From UBA4661 sp002405405 (GTDB taxonomy: Bacteria > Bacteroidota > Ignavibacteria > Kapaibacteriales > UBA4661): a DNA stretch of 8,549 nt. Numbering within the stretch: the stretch's first letter is position 1; the number at the start of each line of letters is the position of its first letter. Below the pieces are notes generated by a model. That model searched no databases. It was given only the letters and a program-made list of their open reading frames with translations, and was not told the DNA's origin. The stretch covers positions 1 to 8,549 of the forward strand of contig DAIUAL010000145.1 in assembly GCA_036847245.1 (NCBI GenBank). The letters run 5' to 3'. Positions 1 to 5,848 of the stretch are shown here, piece by piece. Position numbers and translations under genes: made by a program.

Positions 1-362
1 CATTTCTTGTTACTCCTGATGAATTGACTTCATATGCAGTTCATACCAATCATGGAAAAACTTATAATTTACCGATGCGTGCACGTATTAATGGTGAACA
101 GGTTTCGCTTGGTAATGTTAGCGATATGCGATGGACATTTGCTCAGATTATTGAGCGCGTAAGTTATGGTGTCATGGTGCATCCGGGTGATATTATCGGA
201 TCAGGAACCTGTGGCACGGGGTGTCTGCTTGAACTTAATGGCAGTAAAGTATTTACACCTGCGCGGTGGTTGAACGATGGTGATGTGGTTGAGTGTGAAA
301 TTGATATGCTTGGTACATTACGAAATACCGTTCGCCTCGTGTCGACAACCTATGAAGTATAA
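1..362 (+). CDS. Fumarylacetoacetate hydrolase (FAH) family protein, C-terminal part
   Basis: The gene is open at the left edge; the first complete codon is at 3 and the stop is TAA at 360-362, giving about 119 visible residues. The translation begins FLVTPDEL, continues through a GDIIGSGTCGTGCLLEL segment, and closes with a PGD-like step (WLNDGDVVECEID) and LGTLRN. These are hallmarks of the C-terminal half of the FAH fold, in which a divalent metal and a carboxylate substrate are bound in a beta-rich pocket. The metal ligands usually lie in the N-terminal part, which is outside the window. The GSGTCGTGC version of the usual GTGTPxGVG loop points to the FAH-like hydrolase branch rather than strict fumarylacetoacetase, but the substrate cannot be named. 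The family acts on C-C bonds of beta-diketo acids or decarboxylates oxaloacetate-type compounds in the cytoplasm. An internal TTG at 24 is not a credible start because homology runs upstream of it. Confidence 0.85.
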   Translation, partial: FLVTPDELTSYAVHTNHGKTYNLPMRARINGEQVSLGNVSDMRWTFAQIIERVSYGVMVHPGDIIGSGTCGTGCLLELNGSKVFTPARWLNDGDVVECEIDMLGTLRNTVRLVSTTYEV

Positions 363-417
363 TTTTTATAGCAAGAAATTCAAGATTCTTATCGTTCAGG
401 CTATGGACTTTTGGGCA

Positions 418-1338
418 ATGAATCAAAGACCTGTCAATCGACATCAACGATATCCTTTGTGGTGGCTATCTGTGCTTTCTATCTTTAGTATGCAGATTGT
501 TGCATACCATCCCATGAAAGCGCAGTCATCTCAACAAACGATGACGAGTATTCGCACGCCACGGTACACGACAACGCAGAATTATGTGTACGATTTCCAG
601 CAGAAAGCCCAAAATACGATATCGGCTATGGGGCAAGAAATGAATATTGGTCTTCTGATACAGGGTGAGCTTATAATGTCGGTGTTAGAGCAACATGGTG
701 ATACGGTATCGGCAGAGTTTATGTATCGTAATGTGCGTGTGTCATTGCAAGGCGGGCAAACAGTTGGTTTGGGTGATACAACATTTTCAGTGAAAGAACC
801 GCAATCTATTCTAGGTGCTAAAGTCGTAAATGGTCGAGTTGTAAAACGATATTCTCTCGGCGAAATTTCGCTTCCTGCTAATTTGCAACAATTAGCGAAT
901 AATCCATTAGCGCAATTTGACCGACTTCTCTTTGTTCCCTTGCCACCTAAACGATTTGCTCACATGGGGGAGCAGTGGAGTTATTCCGAAAATGACTCTG
1001 CCCAATCGCCAACCATGGGTATGATTGTTCGCCGTGATATGCAGTACGCATATCAGGCGCAATGCGATACTTTAGGTGTCAAGGCATCGAGAATGAGCTT
1101 TCATGCGCCGAAGTTTTTACTGCAATTGCAAGGTGAGCAAATGGGATTAAAGCTGACCGGCGATGGCGATGGTGATATGCGTGGTATGGTATATGTCGAC
1201 GCTCAATCGCATATTCCTCAGCATGGAATAATGCAAACTGTGATTACACAAAACCTTGCCGCAGTTGGTATTGAAAGTATGATCATGACGATTACACAAG
1301 AAGTGGATACACGCATTCGTTTAAAAAAGACAAAGTAG
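418..1338 (+). CDS. Secreted hypothetical protein with signal peptide
   Basis: I do not recognise this gene firmly. From ATG 418 it encodes 306 residues. The first 34 look like a Sec signal peptide: a charged start (MNQRPVNRHQR), a hydrophobic core (PLWWLSVLSIFSMQIVAY), and likely cleavage after MKA, leaving QSS. The mature protein is rich in beta-prone alternating segments and polar residues, with no transmembrane helix and no cysteine pair suggesting a lipoprotein. Its plan is a Q-rich strand region near AMGQEMNIGLLIQGEL, then PLPPKRF in the middle, then a GDGDGDMRG turn followed by VYVD and a T-ending strand. This resembles DUF6263-type periplasmic proteins of Bacteroidota, but that is only an impression. 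ATG 403 and ATG 352 are in frame; the latter overlaps the FAH stop by 11 bp. None of the three has a clear ribosome site, and 418 was chosen because it gives the most normal signal peptide. It is probably co-transcribed with the FAH gene. Confidence 0.7.
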   Translation: MNQRPVNRHQRYPLWWLSVLSIFSMQIVAYHPMKAQSSQQTMTSIRTPRYTTTQNYVYDFQQKAQNTISAMGQEMNIGLLIQGELIMSVLEQHGDTVSAEFMYRNVRVSLQGGQTVGLGDTTFSVKEPQSILGAKVVNGRVVKRYSLGEISLPANLQQLANNPLAQFDRLLFVPLPPKRFAHMGEQWSYSENDSAQSPTMGMIVRRDMQYAYQAQCDTLGVKASRMSFHAPKFLLQLQGEQMGLKLTGDGDGDMRGMVYVDAQSHIPQHGIMQTVITQNLAAVGIESMIMTITQEVDTRIRLKKTK

Positions 1339-1394
1339 AAGAAAATGGTTCTGATGCTTTTGCGTTACTGAACATTTCATCACCTTAGAACATT

Positions 1395-2792
1395 ATGGCA
1401 GTAAAAACTAAATCGCTGTATGTTTGCTCAAATTGCGGTGGCGACACACCACGTTGGGCAGGGAAATGCCCACACTGTAATGCTTGGAACACTCTAGTGG
1501 AAGAATCAAGAATTGTCTTGAAAGGAGCTATCAATGAACGTGCGCTTGCTCAACAAAAAGGATTGAAGCCGGGACAGTCCGGAACGAAAAAACCATTACT
1601 ACTTGCTGATATTGCCGAGCAAGATTATCAACGTTTGCCCACAAGTATTGCCGAATTTGATCGTGTGCTTGGCGGTGGTATTACGCCAGGTTCGATTACG
1701 TTAATCGGTGGCGATCCTGGTATTGGAAAATCAACACTTATGATGCAAATGTGCGCCGGTACGGATCAAGCACAACCACTCTATATTACTGGCGAAGAAT
1801 CACTTGGGCAAATCAAAATGCGAGCAGAGCGCATGAATACGCGTCCAACCAATCTACGGCTTCTCTCAGAAACTAATTGTGATGAAATTATTTCGGTTAT
1901 TAAACATGCCAATACACAACTAGTCATTATTGATTCGATTCAAACATTATATCGTCCTACCATTGAATCCGCTCCGGGGAGTGGCACGCAGGTACGTGAA
2001 GGTTCAGCAATGCTCATGCAATGCGCTAAAGAAACAGGTATCCCAATTTTTGTAGTAGGGCATGTAACTAAAGAAGGTACTATTGCCGGTCCTCGAGTCT
2101 TGGAGCATATTGTTGATACTGTTTTGCAATTTGAGGGTGAACGGGTCTATGCGTATCGTGTTTTACGAGCGATTAAAAATCGTTTTGGCTCAACAAATGA
2201 AATTGGTGTTTTTGAGATGGCTGAAACAGGTTTGCGAGAAGTGCCAAATCCCTCCGAAGTATTTTTATCTGAGCGTCATAGTGAAGCATCCGGAACGGCA
2301 GTTGCCGCTGCTATTGAGGGAACACGACCCATTTTGGTTGAAGTTCAAGCTCTTACAGCACATTCAGGCTATGGTACACCACAACGTAGTGCAACCGGTA
2401 TTGAGTATCGTCGTTTACAAATGATTCTTGCTGTGATTGAAAAACGCTTAGGACTTAATTTGAGTCAGCATGATGTCTTTGTTAACATTGCAGGCGGGTT
2501 GCGACTAGATGATCCAGCAATCGATGTCGCTATTGCTGCTGCAATTGTCTCGTCTTTTCGTGATATACCGATTCGTCCTGATACACTACTTATCGGGGAA
2601 ATTGGGCTGACAGGAGAAGTACGCACGGTCTCCTCTCTTGATGTGCGTCTGTCGGAAGCTGTGAAACTTGGTTTTACCAATATTGTCATTCCTTCAGGTA
2701 ATGCAAAGCGTTTGGTTCGCCTTAAAGGTGCGCACATCCATCCTGTGGCGCGTATTGTTCAAATGCTTGTACATGTGTTTGCAAAAGAATAG
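1395..2792 (+). CDS. radA: DNA repair protein RadA (Sms), RecA-like ATPase
   Basis: This is a full-length RadA of 465 residues, the usual family length. In order it has: an N-terminal zinc finger with CxxC pairs at C11/C14 and C25/C28; a RecA-like ATPase core with Walker A GGDPGIGKST at 105-114 and Walker B LVIIDSIQT at 176-184; GHVTKEG at 222-228; the RadA signature KNRFG at 261-265; and a C-terminal Lon-protease-like domain from about 285 to the end. In that last domain the Lon serine-nucleophile region reads DPAIDVA (373-379), so it should be non-proteolytic, as in other RadA proteins. RadA is a DnaB-type hexameric helicase that drives branch migration and processes recombination intermediates during repair. 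The ATG at 1395 is preceded by CACCTTAGAACATT, with no Shine-Dalgarno sequence. It lies 56 bp after the secreted gene and may be read from the same transcript. Confidence 0.97.
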   Translation: MAVKTKSLYVCSNCGGDTPRWAGKCPHCNAWNTLVEESRIVLKGAINERALAQQKGLKPGQSGTKKPLLLADIAEQDYQRLPTSIAEFDRVLGGGITPGSITLIGGDPGIGKSTLMMQMCAGTDQAQPLYITGEESLGQIKMRAERMNTRPTNLRLLSETNCDEIISVIKHANTQLVIIDSIQTLYRPTIESAPGSGTQVREGSAMLMQCAKETGIPIFVVGHVTKEGTIAGPRVLEHIVDTVLQFEGERVYAYRVLRAIKNRFGSTNEIGVFEMAETGLREVPNPSEVFLSERHSEASGTAVAAAIEGTRPILVEVQALTAHSGYGTPQRSATGIEYRRLQMILAVIEKRLGLNLSQHDVFVNIAGGLRLDDPAIDVAIAAAIVSSFRDIPIRPDTLLIGEIGLTGEVRTVSSLDVRLSEAVKLGFTNIVIPSGNAKRLVRLKGAHIHPVARIVQMLVHVFAKE

Positions 2793-2811
2793 CAATCTTG
2801 CCTTTGCTATT
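2788..2811. repeat. 8-bp inverted repeat over the radA stop codon
   Basis: AATAGCAA (2788-2795) and TTGCTATT (2804-2811) are perfect inverted repeats around an 8-base loop. The left arm contains the radA TAG stop. A 10-base direct repeat, TTGCAAAAGA, also occurs at 2779-2788 and 2810-2819. No U-run follows on the plus strand, so this is not a standard terminator; it could be an mRNA 3'-end hairpin or chance. Confidence 0.4.
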
Positions 2812-2850
2812 GCAAAAGAGAAGAATACTTTCTATCTTCTTAATTATGTG

Positions 2851-2891
2851 CTGTCGTTGCGAGAAGCGTTGCGCAACTTCTCTCCACAATC
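2851..2891. repeat. Imperfect palindrome, possible dispersed REP-like element
   Basis: GAGAAG at 2861-2866 faces CTTCTC at 2877-2882 around GTTGCGCAAC, itself a perfect 10-bp palindrome (2868-2877). The outer TTG 2857-2859 can pair with CAA 2887-2889. The overall look (TGTCGTTGCGAG ... CAATCT) recalls short palindromic repeats of the TGTCATTGCGAG...GCAATCT type that are scattered in many bacterial genomes. The nearest long T-run (about 2899-2906) is some 17 bases after the stem, so a rho-independent terminator for radA is possible but not standard. With the radA-stop hairpin it accounts for most of the 137-bp gap between radA and the ATP-grasp gene. Confidence 0.4.
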
Positions 2892-2929
2892 TTTATTCTT
2901 TTTTTCACCTCTTTTGTTCATTGGTACTT

Positions 2930-4141
2930 ATGAGTAAGCGTCCGATTACCATTTTGTGTGTTGCTAGTTATGATAAAGGGCACGATTTTATTCGTGAATG
3001 TAAAGCCCAAGGTGCGCGAGTACTACTTCTTACTGCCGAACGTTTAAGAGATATTCCTTGGCCCCATGATTGCATCGACGAAATTTACTACTTACCTGAA
3101 CCCGACGGTCGATGGGTAACAGATCATGTTATCAATGCAATCAGTTATGTGGCACGTACAGAGAATATTGAACGTATAGTTGCACTAGATGACTATGATT
3201 TAGAGATTGCAGGATTGCTTCGGGAGCATTTACAGCTTGATGGTATTGGTGTTACTGTTACGCGAAATTTTCGTGATAAACTCTCGATGCGCAATACAGC
3301 TCTAAAGGCAGGGTTGAATGTGCCAAAGTTTGTGCAATTTCTTAATACTGACAAGATTAAAGAATTATACACGAGTACGCCATTCCCTTTTCTAGTGAAG
3401 CCACGCTCAGAGGCATCGGCACTAGGTATACGCAAAGTGCATAATGAGCAAGAAGTATGGCAATTTTACGATGAGCTTGGTGATCGCCGTTCGCATTTTG
3501 TGATGGAACAGTTTCTGCCGGGCGATGTCTATCATGTTGATTCACTCATGGACAGAGGTAAAATTGTCTTTGCATCGGCAAGTAAGTATGGTCGTCCGCC
3601 ATTTGATGTTGCACATGGTGGCGGTATTTTTACTACATCGATAGTGAAGCGAAATACGAAAGAAGAGAAAGATATTCTCACAGCAAATAAAGCTGTTTTA
3701 GAAGCAATGGGTCTGAATTTCGGTGCTTCACATACCGAATTTATTCGTGCACATGCTGATGGTAAGTTCTATTTTCTTGAAACAGCTGCACGTGTGGGTG
3801 GTGCGAATATTGTGGACTTAGTGGAAGCAGCTTCAGATATTAACCTATGGAGAGAGTGGGCGAAAATCGAATTGTTTTATGGTGAAGAACCCTATAAACT
3901 ACCCAAAGCCAGTAAAGATTATGCCGGACTTGTTATTTCTTTAGCAAAGCAAGAATATCCCGACACCAGTAGCTACAATGACAGTGAAATAGTATGGCGT
4001 ATGCATAAGAAAAACCATGCAGGTATTATTGTTCGTTCTAAGAATTTTGATCGAATTCACGAGTTACTTGACAGCTATGCTCGCCGATTCCAAGAAGACT
4101 TTAATATTTTTATTCCTGCGCCTGATAAGCCAACAAATTGA
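2930..4141 (+). CDS. ATP-grasp domain protein (carboxylate-amine ligase-like)
   Basis: The predicted protein has 403 residues. It starts with a Rossmann-like pre-ATP-grasp domain (ITILCVASY at 6-14, then ERIVALDDYD around 81-90). The ATP-grasp fold follows: FLVKPRSEASALGI at 154-167 carries the probable ATP-binding lysine K157, VMEQFLPGDVYHVDSL at 191-206 covers the hinge, HTEF around 268-271 supplies E270, and FLETAARVGGANI at 282-294 supplies E284 and R288, the likely magnesium and phosphate ligands. Catalytic residues therefore look intact. ATP-grasp enzymes join a carboxylate to an amine or thiol through an acyl phosphate; the substrate here cannot be read from sequence. The open frame reaches back to 2798, but those 44 extra codons are gap-like and basic/cysteine-rich, whereas ATG 2930 opens directly into the first beta strand. 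There is no clear ribosome site. A strong terminator lies downstream. Confidence 0.85.
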   Translation: MSKRPITILCVASYDKGHDFIRECKAQGARVLLLTAERLRDIPWPHDCIDEIYYLPEPDGRWVTDHVINAISYVARTENIERIVALDDYDLEIAGLLREHLQLDGIGVTVTRNFRDKLSMRNTALKAGLNVPKFVQFLNTDKIKELYTSTPFPFLVKPRSEASALGIRKVHNEQEVWQFYDELGDRRSHFVMEQFLPGDVYHVDSLMDRGKIVFASASKYGRPPFDVAHGGGIFTTSIVKRNTKEEKDILTANKAVLEAMGLNFGASHTEFIRAHADGKFYFLETAARVGGANIVDLVEAASDINLWREWAKIELFYGEEPYKLPKASKDYAGLVISLAKQEYPDTSSYNDSEIVWRMHKKNHAGIIVRSKNFDRIHELLDSYARRFQEDFNIFIPAPDKPTN

Positions 4142-4190
4142 TTGCGATTTTAAGCTTCGTTTCAATCGATACAGTTATTGGGATCAACGC

Positions 4191-4219
4191 TTGACCGCGA
4201 CATAGCATCAACATAAAAT
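4191..4219 (+). promoter_or_regulatory. Candidate sigma70-type promoter
   Basis: TTGACC (4191-4196) and TAAAAT (4214-4219) are separated by exactly 17 bp, and each matches five of six bases of the -35 and -10 consensus. Transcription would begin near 4226, just before the hairpin at 4231. It points toward the unknown gene at 4290 and obg. If the organism uses the Bacteroidota primary sigma factor, this consensus may not be the one read. Confidence 0.5.
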
Positions 4220-4221
4220 GG

Positions 4222-4229
4222 TATCTTTG
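4222..4229 (+). promoter_or_regulatory. TAnnTTTG box (Bacteroidota -7-like)
   Basis: TATCTTTG matches the TAnnTTTG -7 consensus of Bacteroidota promoters exactly. No TTTG -33 partner is present at the expected 17-23 bp; the closest thing upstream is TTGA at 4191, about 27 bp away. It is an alternative to the sigma70-type reading of the same gap. Confidence 0.3.
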
Positions 4230-4230
4230 C

Positions 4231-4268
4231 ATGTGTCATGTTTTGCATAAAGACATGGCACATTTTTT
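4231..4268 (+). terminator. Rho-independent terminator after the ATP-grasp gene
   Basis: The arms are ATGTGTCATG (4231-4240) and CATGGCACAT (4254-4263), with one G-U wobble. The stem continues inward with TTTT against AAGA (4241-4244 with 4250-4253, one more wobble), giving a 14-bp hairpin with the 5-base loop GCATA. Six T follow at 4263-4268. This is a classic intrinsic terminator. It lies 89 bp after the ATP-grasp stop and only 21 bp before the next start, so it may also sit in the leader of the next transcript. Confidence 0.8.
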
Positions 4269-4289
4269 ATGAAGACATAGCGGCAGTTT

Positions 4290-5810
4290 GTGTCGCTCTC
4301 CGACTCACGATTTTCCCTTGCTCCTCGAGCCATGTTTGAACAAGCAAGTTCTGCCGAGAAAGTTTTCTTGACCAATCAATTACAACCACTCCTTCGTGAG
4401 AATTGTGCCTATTTGTATTGGCGTGATATGCAGAAGCAAGAAAAAATCCATCCATTCTATCAAACTTTTTTTTCGGGCGAAGTAGAGTGGTGGTTGCATG
4501 AGCAGAAACTAATGCGAGGTACAAATCCTCGATTTGATTTTACAGATAAATCTATTGCTGATGATATTGCTCATATCGATCAACTCAGCAAACAAGCCGC
4601 ACGTTTTGACCGCCGAGAATTGTACACGACGATTGACTATGCGGTAAAAATGCGTTTTAACTATACGCTTCGTCCTCGTACAGCGCTCAAGTGGTTTGTT
4701 TTTCGTGGCGAGATGACTCGCTCGCCGGAGGAAATTCTTGTGCGCTTACGGTCATTATATGGTTATTCGTATTTGTCCGAGGGCATGGAAAGAATCATGC
4801 GCGAATATATACTCGCACCAGGCAGTGCTGAACGTATGAATGCTTCCAGCTTTGAACGATATATCACGCAGATTGATCGCGGGCAAATTTTAGAATTTAC
4901 ACCACGAGAATTTCTTGACCTGTTTGAGCCGATGTTTGAACTCTTTAGTGGTATAGACCAGTCCTCAGAGGCAATAACAATTCCACCGCAAGCACTCATT
5001 GTATTCCTTGATGATAAGGGTATTTATCGTATTGCCAATGAAGTTGAACGTTTGCTGAAAGTCGAGCAGCTACGGAGGATTTCTCGAAATGATTTGGCGC
5101 ATATTGTTGATGATGTCATCACGCGCACTGATTCACCCACAAGTCCTCCTCTGCCGAAAACCAAACCTATTGAAGTACCTTTCGAGTTCGAAAATATTGC
5201 TTCGCGTAAACCGCTCAATACAAATGTGCAGGAGCGTATGCCTCTGACACCACAAATTGTGATGGATACTGTGACGGTCGAGGCTGTACACACAATATCA
5301 CAGCCAATTTTTGAGAAAGAGGACGTGGTGAATCCCTTGCAAGAATCTTTGCAGGACTCCTTTTCTGGCGATCATCGCTCAAAAGAAACGATCATAGGTG
5401 AAAAAGAGGTCGATCAGCAAGAAGAACACCCGCGCCGACACGAATGGAGGTCGTTTGATAATGAGGTCACCTCAACGGTTCCTGAGCCAGTAATAACAGC
5501 AGAAATTGATGCCGCGTATAATGTAATCGATATTCCTTTGGTGGTGCCTGCACAGTCACAGCCACGGATATTTAACTTGCCATATGTTGATACGCTCATT
5601 CCGGTGCGCGATAAAGACATGTTTGTTGCAGAGCTATGTGATGGTGATATACGACGATATTCTGATTTGATGGATGCAGTTGATGCCCATGCAACATGGA
5701 AAACTGCATCTATATTTATTGATCGATTTTTTCTTGAACACCATATTGACCCATATTCCAAGATTGCACAGCGATTCGCAGAGCTTGTGTACAGCCGATA
5801 TGTTAAATAA
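4290..5810 (+). CDS. Hypothetical protein with conserved-looking C-terminal module, upstream of obg
   Basis: I do not recognise this gene. From GTG 4290 it encodes 506 residues; ATG 4332 (492 residues) is the other candidate, and an in-frame TAG at 4278 rules out anything earlier. Neither start has a clear ribosome site. Three parts are visible. Residues 16-280 look globular and mostly helical, rich in Arg, Phe and Tyr (LYWRDM, EVEWWLH, LRSLYGYSYLSEGMERIMREYI). Residues 281-425 are a low-complexity linker rich in Pro, Glu, Thr and Val. Residues 427-506 form a compact second domain (LPYVDTLIPVRDKDMF, then WKTASIFIDRFFLEHHIDPYS, then AELVYSRY) that resembles the C-terminus of uncharacterised proteins from the Bacteroidota/Chlorobiota group, by memory only. 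There is no signal peptide, membrane helix or nucleotide-binding loop. It is probably cytoplasmic and co-transcribed with obg, 38 bp downstream. Confidence 0.75.
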   Translation: MSLSDSRFSLAPRAMFEQASSAEKVFLTNQLQPLLRENCAYLYWRDMQKQEKIHPFYQTFFSGEVEWWLHEQKLMRGTNPRFDFTDKSIADDIAHIDQLSKQAARFDRRELYTTIDYAVKMRFNYTLRPRTALKWFVFRGEMTRSPEEILVRLRSLYGYSYLSEGMERIMREYILAPGSAERMNASSFERYITQIDRGQILEFTPREFLDLFEPMFELFSGIDQSSEAITIPPQALIVFLDDKGIYRIANEVERLLKVEQLRRISRNDLAHIVDDVITRTDSPTSPPLPKTKPIEVPFEFENIASRKPLNTNVQERMPLTPQIVMDTVTVEAVHTISQPIFEKEDVVNPLQESLQDSFSGDHRSKETIIGEKEVDQQEEHPRRHEWRSFDNEVTSTVPEPVITAEIDAAYNVIDIPLVVPAQSQPRIFNLPYVDTLIPVRDKDMFVAELCDGDIRRYSDLMDAVDAHATWKTASIFIDRFFLEHHIDPYSKIAQRFAELVYSRYVK

Positions 5811-5838
5811 TTTTATTTCATTGTTGAAAAGGGGATAC

Positions 5839-5842
5839 GAGG
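5839..5842 (+). promoter_or_regulatory. Ribosome binding site that decides the obg start
   Basis: GAGG at 5839-5842 is six bases from ATG 5849 but touches ATG 5843 directly. The spacing favours 5849 as the translation start, in agreement with the MFID/MFVD start common in Obg proteins. Confidence 0.55.
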
Positions 5843-5848
5843 ATGACC

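Noticed and set aside
277..351. Upstream extension of the secreted gene from 277
   Set aside because: It lies inside the FAH gene in another frame and would put 25 unrelated residues before the later ATG codons.
1339..1394. Promoter in the gap before radA
   Set aside because: Only a one-mismatch TAnnTTTG-like string (TGCTTTTG) and poor -35/-10 pairs are present; not better than chance.
2798..2929. N-terminal extension of the ATP-grasp gene by 44 codons
   Set aside because: The extra residues are gap-like, basic and Cys-rich, and cover the palindrome; ATG 2930 leads directly into the family's first beta strand.
4269..4280. ATG AAG ACA TAG just after the terminator as a tiny leader peptide
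   Set aside because: Only three codons, with no ribosome site; no regulatory codons are visible.
5414..5761. Minus-strand open frame of 115 codons
   Set aside because: It mirrors the coding strand of the unknown gene; the translation is Ser/Ile-rich with no domain and no start signal.
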